NCBI GenBank assembly: GCA_964617955.1
Contig: CAZTXB010000004.1
Coordinates: 1-64,000 of the forward strand
Origin: JABWCE01 sp964617955
Lineage (GTDB): Bacteria; Bacteroidota; Bacteroidia; NS11-12g; UBA9320
Direction of reading: 5' to 3'
Length of the DNA: 64,000 nucleotides
Shown here: in pieces, positions 1 through 8,653 of the stretch
Layout of the letters: each line of letters opens with the position of its first letter
Numbering within the stretch: the stretch's first letter is position 1
Translations under genes and position numbers: made by a program
Notes under the pieces: model-generated
The model's input: the letters and a program-made list of their open reading frames with translations, nothing else
Databases searched by the model: none
What the model was told of the DNA's origin: nothing

Positions 1-19
1 AGATTTTTAACTTAACTTT

Positions 20-1870
20 CTAACCTTTTGGTTTAAAATTGGGGAGTATTACATTGTAGAGTTTATAAACGCCTTTTTGTGTTGTCTGAACATTAAAATC
101 ACCCTGAGAAGGGTTTGGAAATATAATTGCATGAACCGAGGTATTACAAATTACCGGATTGGCATGAAAGTATTCAAATTGTCCATTATAGTCAGTTTGT
201 TTCAGTCGGTAGTATGCCATTTTTGATAAGGGTTGCTTATCAGTAAAGTTGTATTTGCTTATTTGGCTGGTATTTCCATTTCCCGGTACCCGACAAATTT
301 CAGTAAAATTAGCATAGTCCTCTGAACGTTCAATAGTAAAATAATCGTTACTTATTTCGCTGACGGTGGCCCATGTTAAATTTATCTTATTATTTATGCA
401 TTCCGCTTTAAAATCAATTAACTTAACGGGCAAGGCACCACTTGAATTAATATATGCTGCATAAATATCAACAGCCCCATTTCTTCTGTCTTGCCAAACC
501 ATAATAGCTCCATTACTCGACCCGGAAATCATCACAGGATGATCTTGAGATGTACTGGCATTGCAAACTGCCACCCCGTTACTAGTCCATTGAGTAGCTC
601 CGCTTGAGTTAACCTTTTGAGCATAAATATCATGGTGGGAACCATTTCTATAGTCTTCCCATGAAAATAACGCTCCACCACTACCATCGGAAATAACTCT
701 TGGCAAATATTGATCTAATGTCGCATTGCATATTACTATACCGTTGGAACTCCACTGAGAAGTACCACTGGAGTTTATCTTTTGGGCGTAGATGTCCTGA
801 GTACCTCCATTTCTCAAGTCTTCCCAAACCGCAATAGCACCACCAGAACCATCTGAAACAGCTGTAATTGTATATTGATGACTGGCAGCTGAAGTAACAA
901 CAATACCATTTGCAGTCCATTGAACTGTGCCACTTGAGTTTATTCTTTGAGCATAAATGTCATACCCTGTTCCGGAAACATCATTAGTAAATAAAATTAT
1001 AGCTCCGGAGCTGCCATCACTTACTATTTGTGGACTATGTTGATTATTGGAAGCGTTATTTATTATCACTCCGTTCCCTGTCCAATTAACAGACCCACCG
1101 GAATTGATTCTTTGAGCATAAATATCCGTATTGGTTCCGCTTCTATAATCCCACCAGGTAATAATTGCTCCCCCACTTCCATCAGTAATTATATTACCAT
1201 TTAATAAGTTTGAGCCACTAAAATACTGATCATTTGTGGCGTTACAAATGATAACACCATTCGATGTCCATTGCAAGGTACCGCTCGAGTTGATACTTTG
1301 AGCGTAAATATCTTGATTTATTCCATTAATTCTATAATCTAACCAAGTAATGATTGCTCCTCCACTTCCATCGCTACACATTCTGGGTGATGTTTGAATG
1401 TTCGTAGCATTGCAAATTATTACACCATTACTTGTCCATTGAACAACACCACTCGAATTTATTTTTTGTGCATAAATATCATATGTCCCACTTCTTCCAT
1501 CAGGCCATGCAATAATAGCTCCCCCACTTCCATCTTCAACCATTGTGAACCAATCTTGGTCTCCAGTACTTACTACGACTGCAACACCATTTGAAGTCCA
1601 TTGAATATAACCTGCAGAGCTAATTCTTTGTACATAAATGTCATAGTTTGCGCCACCCCTATAATCGCTCCAAGCAATAATTGCTCCATTATTCCCATCA
1701 CTTACCATTTGTGGATTATATTGAGTGTTTGAAGCAGTACAGATTGGGTTATTTACTGAACTGCTGGTCGACCATTGTGCCAAGGATGCATTTGTTAGAA
1801 AATAAAGTGGAAATTGAAGAATCAGATTTCTTCTTAAAATAAATAGCAGATTTAAGTTAAATATTCTCAT
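20..1870 (-). CDS. Exported repeat protein with shortened type-A T9SS sorting domain
   Basis: Predicted secreted or surface protein of 616 aa. After a hydrophobic N-terminus ending near the motif SLAQW (about residue 33), eight tandem repeats of about 50-60 aa run to about residue 470; each carries a core like SDGSGGAII-W-DYR-G---DIYAQ-INSSG--QWTSNGV. A beta-sandwich linker typical of Bacteroidota cargo follows (motifs VKLIDFKAE, LTWATVSE, FTIERS, YYRLKQTDYNG). The protein ends in the start of a type-A sorting domain (IIFPNPSQGDFNV, then KLYNV), but a stop occurs about 12 residues after KLYNV. A normal domain would continue about 40 residues to a final surface strand, so the gene looks truncated or frameshifted at its 3' end. 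The first ATG at 1870 gives a long, charged signal peptide, so the start is uncertain. No function can be assigned to the repeats. Confidence 0.8.
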   Translation of the reverse strand: MRIFNLNLLFILRRNLILQFPLYFLTNASLAQWSTSSSVNNPICTASNTQYNPQMVSDGNNGAIIAWSDYRGGANYDIYVQRISSAGYIQWTSNGVAVVVSTGDQDWFTMVEDGSGGAIIAWPDGRSGTYDIYAQKINSSGVVQWTSNGVIICNATNIQTSPRMCSDGSGGAIITWLDYRINGINQDIYAQSINSSGTLQWTSNGVIICNATNDQYFSGSNLLNGNIITDGSGGAIITWWDYRSGTNTDIYAQRINSGGSVNWTGNGVIINNASNNQHSPQIVSDGSSGAIILFTNDVSGTGYDIYAQRINSSGTVQWTANGIVVTSAASHQYTITAVSDGSGGAIAVWEDLRNGGTQDIYAQKINSSGTSQWSSNGIVICNATLDQYLPRVISDGSGGALFSWEDYRNGSHHDIYAQKVNSSGATQWTSNGVAVCNASTSQDHPVMISGSSNGAIMVWQDRRNGAVDIYAAYINSSGALPVKLIDFKAECINNKINLTWATVSEISNDYFTIERSEDYANFTEICRVPGNGNTSQISKYNFTDKQPLSKMAYYRLKQTDYNGQFEYFHANPVICNTSVHAIIFPNPSQGDFNVQTTQKGVYKLYNVILPNFKPKG

Positions 1871-2669
1871 AAATGATTATTTTTTAAAATTAGTTTCTAT
1901 TTCGATTTTAAATGTCAAAAATTAGCCCAAGATATATAACTTTAACATAAGTTGCACAATTTGAACAGTTTAATAAATCAAATAAGATAAATTCATTTTT
2001 CAGTAATTTTCCAAAATATAGAATTTATTTCTACATTTAGGAAAAATTTGGGATCATCAAAGGGTTATTAGGATTCATCTAACATTCAATAATAATTTCA
2101 TATAGTAAAATTTTGCACACATCAGGACATGTCATTAACAAGCCTATAACTAATAATTTCTACATTAATTTTTTAATAATCGTTTTGCTATCAATCCGGT
2201 CAACCGGATGTCCGGAAAACAAGGAAAGAAAATATTTTCAGATAACAAACCATGTTAAATGTGAGTAAAAATGTAACTTTTGAATAGCAATAGTAAATTC
2301 TCATTAGCAACTTCAAAGAAATGGCTATAATAAATATCATACAATAGTTGAAAACCACTAATTTAGCAATTTTTCTTCCTTTTCAAATTGATTTAAAAAG
2401 CAAAACCAAACATGAATTTTTGCATTAAATCAGCTTAGAATGGATAAATGAAATATCGATATCCAATTTCAATTTGCATTTTGAATTAGCATAAAAACTC
2501 CTTAGCTGAATGGAGGAATTCAAGCCTCCATATATAATGCAATCGATACAATCCGTCTACATACGCCAAATCATATCATTTTTTGTAGCAAGGAAAACAC
2601 AATCCATTTTGCGGGAGAAATAAACCCAAAACATGCAATACCTATTTTATTTTTCCTTAAAATTGCAGC
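1871..2669. other. Long AT-rich intergenic region, no gene seen
   Basis: About 800 bp between the divergent repeat protein and fabI. No reading frame here has coding character and no RNA gene was recognised. It holds a 16-bp palindrome at 2194-2209 (arms ATCCGGT/ACCGGAT) in otherwise very AT-rich DNA, and the fabI promoter at its right end. Confidence 0.6.
2658..2665 (+). promoter_or_regulatory. -7 promoter box of fabI
   Basis: TAAAATTG differs by one base from the Bacteroidota -7 consensus TAnnTTTG and ends 4 nt before the fabI ATG, implying little or no 5' leader. No good -33 TTTG is seen at the usual distance. Confidence 0.5.
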
Positions 2670-3485
2670 ATGGGAAATAACATTTTAAAAGGAAAGCGCG
2701 GCATCATATTCGGTGCCCTGGACGAACGATCCATCGCATGGAAAGTAGCCGAAAAATGCCATGAAGAAGGCGCTAACTTTGTATTAACCAATGCCCCGAT
2801 AGCCATGAGAATGGGTGCCATTCAAACCCTGGCCGAAAAAACCGGGTCATCCATTGTTCCTTGCGACGTAAGTTCTGATGAAGACATGAATGTGCTGATT
2901 GATCAATCCATGGAAAAAATGGGAGGTAAATTGGATTTTGTACTGCATTCTGTGGGTATGAGCCTTAACATTCGCAAAAAAAATGCCTATACCGGGTCGA
3001 ATTACGATTTCATGCACAAAACCCTGGATATTTCTGCCATGTCGTTTCACCGCCTTCTGCAGACCTGTTTTAATAAAGACGCCCTGAACGAATGGGCCAG
3101 TGTATTGGGCTTGACATATATCGCAGCACAACGCATATTTCCTGATTACGGAGAAATGGCCGATGCCAAATCGCTTCTTGAATCCATTTCAAGAAGCATG
3201 GGGTACCATTACGGAAAGGCCAAAAAGGTGAGAATTAATACCATTTCCCAATCCCCAACCATGACCTCGGCAGGCTCTGGAGTTGGAGGCTTTGACGCTT
3301 TTGTCACCTACGCCGACAAGATGTCGCCATTGGGCAATGCCACTGCCGAAGACTGCGCCAACTATTGTGTGAGCATGTTTTCGGATTACACCAGAATGGT
3401 TACCATGCAAAATCTGTTTCACGATGGAGGCTTTTCGTTTACCGGAGTAAGTCGCGAAATCATGGACATGATGAAACCGGACTAA
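2670..3485 (+). CDS. fabI: Enoyl-[acyl-carrier-protein] reductase FabI
   Basis: Catalyses the last, NAD(P)H-dependent reduction of each fatty-acid elongation cycle (trans-2-enoyl-ACP to acyl-ACP) in the cytoplasm. The 271-aa protein has the short-chain-dehydrogenase fold: nucleotide-binding start GIIFGALDERSIAW (about 11-24), LHSVGMS near residue 92-98, and the FabI active site with Tyr150 and Tyr160-x6-Lys167 (PDYGEMADAK). The end MSPLGNATAEDCANYCV...HDGGFS is typical of Bacteroidota FabI. Length is close to the family norm of about 260 aa. It stands alone, with a promoter box 4 nt upstream of the ATG and yidC 100 bp downstream under its own promoter. Resemblance to Bacteroidota FabI is strong throughout; NADH versus NADPH preference cannot be read from sequence. 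Confidence 0.96.
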   Translation: MGNNILKGKRGIIFGALDERSIAWKVAEKCHEEGANFVLTNAPIAMRMGAIQTLAEKTGSSIVPCDVSSDEDMNVLIDQSMEKMGGKLDFVLHSVGMSLNIRKKNAYTGSNYDFMHKTLDISAMSFHRLLQTCFNKDALNEWASVLGLTYIAAQRIFPDYGEMADAKSLLESISRSMGYHYGKAKKVRINTISQSPTMTSAGSGVGGFDAFVTYADKMSPLGNATAEDCANYCVSMFSDYTRMVTMQNLFHDGGFSFTGVSREIMDMMKPD

Positions 3486-3558
3486 AGCGCCCTTCAGGTC
3501 TTTCTGCCAAGTGGGTCTAATACCCGATAATTCAATAGAAGTTTTAGGATATTAACCT

Positions 3559-3566
3559 TACTTTTG
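3559..3566 (+). promoter_or_regulatory. -7 promoter box of yidC
   Basis: TACTTTTG is an exact TAnnTTTG match, 21 nt before the ATG at 3588. It overlaps the possible upstream in-frame TTG start at 3564, so that codon cannot be the real start if this promoter is used. Confidence 0.6.
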
Positions 3567-3587
3567 CAGCCATTTTTAAAACACGAA

Positions 3588-5372
3588 ATGGATAGAAAAG
3601 CGATTATAGGTTATGTATTAATTTTTATCATTTTAATGGTAACCTTCTATATCAACCAGCAGAATGCTGCTGAGATTGAAGCCAAGGCAAAAATTGAAGA
3701 TTCCCTTAAAGTAGTTGAAAAAGCACCGGAAGCCGAAAAAGCGGCTGTGGTGACTCATGCAACCGATAGCGTTCAATCGAGCCCAAGTATAAAGGCCGAT
3801 ATGACGCCTGAGAAAAAGTTTGTAATTCAAAATGCGAAATTAAAGATCTCGATTAGCAACAAAGGCGCCAAAATTTCAGGAATCTTATTAAAGGGACTTA
3901 AAACCTTCGACTCGAGCGACCTTTACCTTTTGCAAAACCCAAACGATACCTTCAATTACAAGTTGTATTTTAAAGACGGGGTAGTAAACACCACCGATTT
4001 GACATTTACCCCTTCAGCACTTTCAAATAGCGCCATCGTTTTGGAGGCTCCTACAAACGGAGGAGTGGTTAAAGTTAAATACGAACTCAAATCGCAAACC
4101 TACAACCTGAGTTACAGCCTTGAACTCGTTAATTGTGAGGGCCAGATTCCACAAAGCCAAAACTACATCGATTTTAAATGGGTAAGTCATATTGGATTGG
4201 CCGAAAGAACCATCGAAGATGAGCAAACTACCACCACCATTTACTACAAGTACAAAACCGATAACGACGTTGAGAATCTGTCGACGAGCGAATCGGAAGA
4301 AAAAAAACTACAAAAGGGGGTTGAATGGGTTTCGTATAAGCAAAAGTTCTTTAATACAACGCTCATTGCCAAAGAAGGTTTTCAGGATGCAGTAAGTATT
4401 GCTGTAGAGCAGCCCACTGAAGCCAAAAGGGACAACATTAAAAAAATGACCATGTCGGCCATTCTACCTTACAGTTTCAAGCCAAACGAAAAATACGAAT
4501 TTGATTTTTATATTGGAACCAACCACTACCCTACCCTGGCCGCTCAGGAAATTAGCTTACAAAAAGTCATTTCGCTCGGTTTTTTTGGATGGGTGAGCAA
4601 GTACATGATTATTCCCATTTTTAATATGCTTGCGGGATTCATATCCAATTTCGGTCTCGTGATTTTAATGCTTACCCTCATTATTAAATTGTTACTGTTT
4701 CCCTTGGTTTACAAAAGTTACGTATCGTCGGCAAAAATGAGGATTTTAAAGCCCGAAATTGATGAAATCAAAGAGAAGTATGGCAGCGATATGACCAAGT
4801 TGCAGCAGGAAAACATGAAGTTATACAAGCGTGCAGGGGTTAGTCCAATGGGAGGATGCCTTCCAATGCTCCTTCAGTTGCCAATTTTGCTCGCGATGTT
4901 TAATTTTTTCCCGGCCAGCTATGAATTGCGTCAAAAAGCTTTTTTATGGGCCACAGACTTATCGACTTTTGATTCGGTTCTGAATCTCGGATTCAACATC
5001 CCGTTTTATGGCAGCCATGTGAGTTTATTTACGCTGCTCATGACCGTTTCCACCCTCCTATACACAAGGATGAACAATCAACTCACCGGCGTGAGTGGTC
5101 AGATGAAATACATCAGCTACATTATGCCTGTGTTGTTTTTGGGATTCTTCAACAATTATGCATCGGGGTTAACCTATTACTACTTTTTGGGGAACATGAT
5201 TACCTTTGGGCAAAACGTGTTAATCAGAAAATTCTTTGTAGATGAGGTTAAGCTGCACAAACAAATTGAAGAAAATAAGAAGAAACCGGTGGTGATTAAA
5301 AAATCAGGTTTTCAGAAAAGACTTGAAGAAATGGCCAAAAAAAATAGCGCCAACTACGGAAAGAAAAAGTAA
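3588..5372 (+). CDS. yidC: Membrane protein insertase YidC
   Basis: Inner-membrane insertase that integrates proteins into the membrane alone or with SecYEG. The 594-aa protein starts MDRKAIIGYV with TM1 (about 6-21). A large periplasmic beta-domain (about 60-330) follows, then the conserved insertase core: a TM pair around NFGLVILMLTLIIKLLLFPL, the cytoplasmic hairpin (KMRILKPEIDEIKEKY...YKRAGVSPMGGCLPMLLQ), and the last TMs (YIMPVLFLGFFNNYASGL). A lysine-rich tail ending KKNSANYGKKK fits ribosome binding. The ATG at 3588 is preferred over an upstream TTG because it opens the canonical N-terminus and lies downstream of an exact promoter box. Length and layout match the Gram-negative, long form of YidC. 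Confidence 0.97.
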   Translation: MDRKAIIGYVLIFIILMVTFYINQQNAAEIEAKAKIEDSLKVVEKAPEAEKAAVVTHATDSVQSSPSIKADMTPEKKFVIQNAKLKISISNKGAKISGILLKGLKTFDSSDLYLLQNPNDTFNYKLYFKDGVVNTTDLTFTPSALSNSAIVLEAPTNGGVVKVKYELKSQTYNLSYSLELVNCEGQIPQSQNYIDFKWVSHIGLAERTIEDEQTTTTIYYKYKTDNDVENLSTSESEEKKLQKGVEWVSYKQKFFNTTLIAKEGFQDAVSIAVEQPTEAKRDNIKKMTMSAILPYSFKPNEKYEFDFYIGTNHYPTLAAQEISLQKVISLGFFGWVSKYMIIPIFNMLAGFISNFGLVILMLTLIIKLLLFPLVYKSYVSSAKMRILKPEIDEIKEKYGSDMTKLQQENMKLYKRAGVSPMGGCLPMLLQLPILLAMFNFFPASYELRQKAFLWATDLSTFDSVLNLGFNIPFYGSHVSLFTLLMTVSTLLYTRMNNQLTGVSGQMKYISYIMPVLFLGFFNNYASGLTYYYFLGNMITFGQNVLIRKFFVDEVKLHKQIEENKKKPVVIKKSGFQKRLEEMAKKNSANYGKKK

Positions 5373-5467
5373 GCACTTTGCGGCTTAAGTGTAACTAAGT
5401 CAACATTTTTTGTTGTAATTTTTTAAAAGTTTTTAATTAAATCTTGATTTTATCGAAATAGCTTTAT

Positions 5468-5475
5468 TACATTTG
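5468..5475 (+). promoter_or_regulatory. -7 promoter box of the TPR gene
   Basis: TACATTTG is an exact TAnnTTTG match, 21 nt upstream of the TTG start codon at 5497. Confidence 0.5.
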
Positions 5476-5496
5476 AAGTAAGCTAAGATCGGCAAT

Positions 5497-6372
5497 TTGC
5501 GATTTCTACTACTACTAACACTATTCGGAAATCTTTTTTCCCATGACACTTTTGCGCAAAAGGCAGGGGATTATTTTTTACGAGGCAAGGCAAAGTACGA
5601 TGAAGGAGACTACGGAGGTGCCATTGTTGAGTACGACCGAGCCATTGCCCTGAGTCCAAAATCACCGGCATTATATAACAACCGAGGCATTGCAAAAAGC
5701 AAACTTACCTATTATAGTGAGGCCATTTCCGATTTCACCCTTGCCATCAACTGTGATTCTTCTTTTTACCTGGCATGGTTTAACAGAGGCAATGCCTTTA
5801 AAGAATTGCTAAAGTATACTCAAGCCCTGATTGATTATGATGTGACCCTGATGATTAAAAAGGATTACAAAAGTGCATTTATCAACCGAGGAATTGTAAG
5901 GTCTTTAATGAAAGATGAAAAGGGTGCCATTGAAGATTTTAGCCATGTGCTTAAATCAGACCCCAGCAATATCAATGCCTTATACAACAGAGGATCTTCC
6001 TACCTGGCGCTCAAAGAGTATGCCAATGCCATTAAAGACCTGAATAAGACCATAGAGCTCGAACCGGATCATTTTAAGGCCATTGTTAACCGTGGAATTT
6101 GTTACCTCGAACAAGATGATTTTGACGAAGCCATAAAAAACTTCAATTTGGCCATAGGCCTGCAGCCTTCCAATGGCGAAGGCTTTTACATGAGGGGCAT
6201 CGCCCACTTAAATTCCAGTGGGGTAACTTCTACGGCCTTTAACTCTTCAAAGAATAAAAAGATTGTGCTTCAAAACAACAAAAAAATGCAATTGGCCTGT
6301 TCCGATTTTGAAAAGGCAAGAGGGTTTAAATATGGCAAGGCCATAGAAATGATTGCCGAATATTGCAGGTAA
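5497..6372 (+). CDS. Exported tetratricopeptide repeat protein
   Basis: A 291-aa predicted periplasmic or envelope TPR scaffold with no enzymatic domain. A signal peptide (MRFLLLLTLFGNLFSHDTFA, cleavage about residue 20) leads into six regular 34-aa TPR units (for example YNNRGIAKSKLTYYSEAISD, AIVNRGICYLEQDDFDEAI). A seventh unit is split by an insert of about 25 residues and ends LACSDFEKARGFKYGKA. The start is TTG: an in-frame stop lies just upstream and there is no ATG or GTG between them. A promoter box sits 21 nt before it. The partner is unknown. The gene lies between yidC and an M48 peptidase lipoprotein, all on the same strand but apparently separately transcribed. Confidence 0.85.
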   Translation: MRFLLLLTLFGNLFSHDTFAQKAGDYFLRGKAKYDEGDYGGAIVEYDRAIALSPKSPALYNNRGIAKSKLTYYSEAISDFTLAINCDSSFYLAWFNRGNAFKELLKYTQALIDYDVTLMIKKDYKSAFINRGIVRSLMKDEKGAIEDFSHVLKSDPSNINALYNRGSSYLALKEYANAIKDLNKTIELEPDHFKAIVNRGICYLEQDDFDEAIKNFNLAIGLQPSNGEGFYMRGIAHLNSSGVTSTAFNSSKNKKIVLQNNKKMQLACSDFEKARGFKYGKAIEMIAEYCR

Positions 6373-6517
6373 ACTTTGCACACGAGGTAATACAAGGTGC
6401 ACACAAAATTAACTGTCGGATGGAGTCACACAAGGCCATCACAGTAAATTTTTTCAGATAGGGAATTAACACAACCTTTTTTCTAAAAAACCACGAAATT
6501 TGTAGAAAATAAACGCG

Positions 6518-7321
6518 ATGATAAAATTCAAAGCTACGGTAATCCTGCTCACCGTATTTACCCTAATTCAATCCTGCAGCCGCGTACCCATTACCGGCCG
6601 ACGCCAAACCCACCTGCTTCCTGAAAGCGACTTAATGGCCATGGCATTAAGCAGCTACAATCAGGTTTTGGCCGAAAGCAAAGTCGAAACAACAGGCCCT
6701 AACGCTCAAAGTGTGAACAAGGTCGGTTTAAAAATATCACAAGCTGTTACCAATTATCTTAACAATCATGGCTATTCAAAAAGGATTGCCAATTATCAAT
6801 GGCAATTTACGGTAATCAACGACCCAACCATTAATGCTTGGTGCATGCCCGGCGGCAAGGTGGCCTTTTATACCGGAATTTTTCCTATTTGTGCCGACGA
6901 GGCAGGTATTGCAGTGGTGATGGGGCATGAAATAGCCCATGCCATCGCACGACATGGAAACGAGCGCATGAGTCAAGGCCTGTTGCTTCAAATGGGCGGC
7001 GTAGCCTTAGATGTAGCCACCAGCACCAAACCATCCGAAACCCGTCAACTCTTTCAGTTGGCTTATGGTGTAGGAGCCAACCTGGGCATTATGCTTCCCT
7101 ACTCCAGAAAACACGAAAGTGAAGCCGACCGCATGGGATTGATTTTTATGGCCATGGCAGGTTACGACCCACATCAGGCGCCTCTGTTTTGGGAAAGAAT
7201 GAGCAAGATTGGCGGGGCGAAACCACCGACCCTTATAAGCACGCATCCATCAGATGAGAAAAGAATAAAAGACTTAAACAAAGACATGGCGGAGGCCATG
7301 AAATATTACAAGCCAATTTAA
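6518..7321 (+). CDS. M48-family zinc metallopeptidase lipoprotein
   Basis: Envelope protease of the LoiP/YcaL/BepA type, expected on the periplasmic face of a membrane in outer-membrane quality control. The 267-aa protein has a lipoprotein signal ending LIQSC (Cys20). The zinc site is HEIAH (137-141), with the third-ligand region ESEADRMG (about 200-207). The upstream strand motif VINDPTINAWCMPGGKVAFYTG is characteristic of M48 proteases. No TPR extension is present, unlike BepA. It is the last gene of the rightward block and faces the M42 peptidase on the other strand. Family and zinc motif are certain; substrate is unknown. Confidence 0.92.
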   Translation: MIKFKATVILLTVFTLIQSCSRVPITGRRQTHLLPESDLMAMALSSYNQVLAESKVETTGPNAQSVNKVGLKISQAVTNYLNNHGYSKRIANYQWQFTVINDPTINAWCMPGGKVAFYTGIFPICADEAGIAVVMGHEIAHAIARHGNERMSQGLLLQMGGVALDVATSTKPSETRQLFQLAYGVGANLGIMLPYSRKHESEADRMGLIFMAMAGYDPHQAPLFWERMSKIGGAKPPTLISTHPSDEKRIKDLNKDMAEAMKYYKPI

Positions 7322-7373
7322 ACTGTCAACACATCAACCTTAATAATAAAAATTAATGGTTTTTAGACAGGAC

Positions 7374-8444
7374 TTATTTAATATACCTAAAGTCATGCCC
7401 TGATTTTAAGTGCAGCAAGGATTCATACATGAGTTTAATCACATTGTCCAAATCGTCCTTATGGATGGTTTCAACCGTGGTGTGCATGTATTTTAGTGGA
7501 AGGGAAATTAAGGCTGAGGCGACCCCTTCGGCTGAGTAAGCAAACATATCGGTGTCGGTACCGGTACTTCGGGCTGTGGCATGGCGCTGATATGGGATTT
7601 TGTTTTTTTCGGCCACCTCTTCCAACATTTTTAAAACATTGTTGTGAACAGCCGGGCCAATGGTTAAGGTTGGTCCTTTGCCGCAAGCAATGTCTCCCTG
7701 GTCTTTTTTGCTGTACATAGGGGAAGTGGTGTCATGGGTAACATCCGTTACTATGGCAACGTCAGGTTTTAAGCGCCTCGATATCATTTCAGCCCCTCTT
7801 AATCCAATCTCCTCTTGCACCGAATTCACCACATAGAGGGTATAGGGAAGTTTCTTTTTATTTTCTTTGAGCAATCGGGCCACTTCCGCAATCATAAATC
7901 CGCCTATGCGATTATCCAGAGCTCTTCCTACAATAAAATCCTTATTGAGTTCCATCATTTCGTCCACAAAGGTGATTACGGAGCCAATTTGAATTCCCAT
8001 TTCCAAAACCTCATCCTTATTTTTTGCGCCGCAGTCGATAAATATATTCTTCAGCGTAGGGGTTTCTTCTTTACCCGAATCTCTCACGTGGATTGCAGGC
8101 CAACCAAACACGCCTTTGACAATACCCTTTTTACCATGGATATTCACGCGCATACTTGGCGCAATTTGATGGTCGGAGCCTCCATTTCTAATCACATAAA
8201 TGTATCCCTCCGGAGTAATATAATTTACAAACCAAGAAATTTCATCGGCGTGGGCTTCAATGACTACCTTATAATTTTTGCCGGGATTAACCACCCCAAC
8301 GGCAGTGCCATAGGTATCTACAATATAATCGTCGGTAAAGGGTTTGATATAATCGAGCCACAGTTGCTGCCCAGAGTGTTCATGGCCTGTTGGGGAAGCA
8401 TTGTTGAGGTATTCTTTTAGAAATTTTTTTGATTCTTTGCGCAT
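7374..8444 (-). CDS. M42-family metallo-aminopeptidase
   Basis: Cytoplasmic di-metal aminopeptidase of the glutamyl aminopeptidase/TET group, clipping N-terminal residues from peptides. The 356-aa protein shows the whole metal set: His65 and Asp67 in EAHADE, bridging Asp177 in ALDNR, catalytic Glu211 with Glu212 in VQEEIG, Asp234 in VTDVTHD, and His321 in YMHTTVE. No signal peptide. Length matches the family (340-370 aa). It is monocistronic, convergent with the M48 gene, and separated by about 200 bp from the T9SS cargo gene upstream. M42 members have also been annotated as endoglucanases; peptidase activity is the better-supported role. Confidence 0.93.
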   Translation of the reverse strand: MRKESKKFLKEYLNNASPTGHEHSGQQLWLDYIKPFTDDYIVDTYGTAVGVVNPGKNYKVVIEAHADEISWFVNYITPEGYIYVIRNGGSDHQIAPSMRVNIHGKKGIVKGVFGWPAIHVRDSGKEETPTLKNIFIDCGAKNKDEVLEMGIQIGSVITFVDEMMELNKDFIVGRALDNRIGGFMIAEVARLLKENKKKLPYTLYVVNSVQEEIGLRGAEMISRRLKPDVAIVTDVTHDTTSPMYSKKDQGDIACGKGPTLTIGPAVHNNVLKMLEEVAEKNKIPYQRHATARSTGTDTDMFAYSAEGVASALISLPLKYMHTTVETIHKDDLDNVIKLMYESLLHLKSGHDFRYIK

Positions 8445-8653
8445 AATAGTATTTTGTGCAAAAATACGAAGTAAGTCAACTTAATCATACCACAGTTTTC
8501 AACCATGCTTGAATCTTAAAAGCTCTGTTTACGGTCGCTAAAGAGCGATTAAATTCTATTTTTGACACCCTTTATTCCCTCTTATGAGCCCTGCCCCATT
8601 AGGAAGTTAGAGTCGAAAAAGAAAACACCGAACCTTTTAAGATGCATCCGGGC

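Noticed and set aside
1871..2669. A hidden RNA gene or insertion-sequence remnant in the 800-bp gap.
   Set aside because: No tRNA-like arms, terminal repeats or transposase fragments could be seen on either strand.
8459..8467. Possible promoter box upstream of the M42 peptidase gene.
   Set aside because: On the minus strand it reads TATTTTTTG, one base too long for TAnnTTTG.
8530..8560. TCGCT/AGCGA stem between the M42 peptidase gene and the SBBP-repeat gene.
   Set aside because: Five-bp stem without a T-run in the needed direction.
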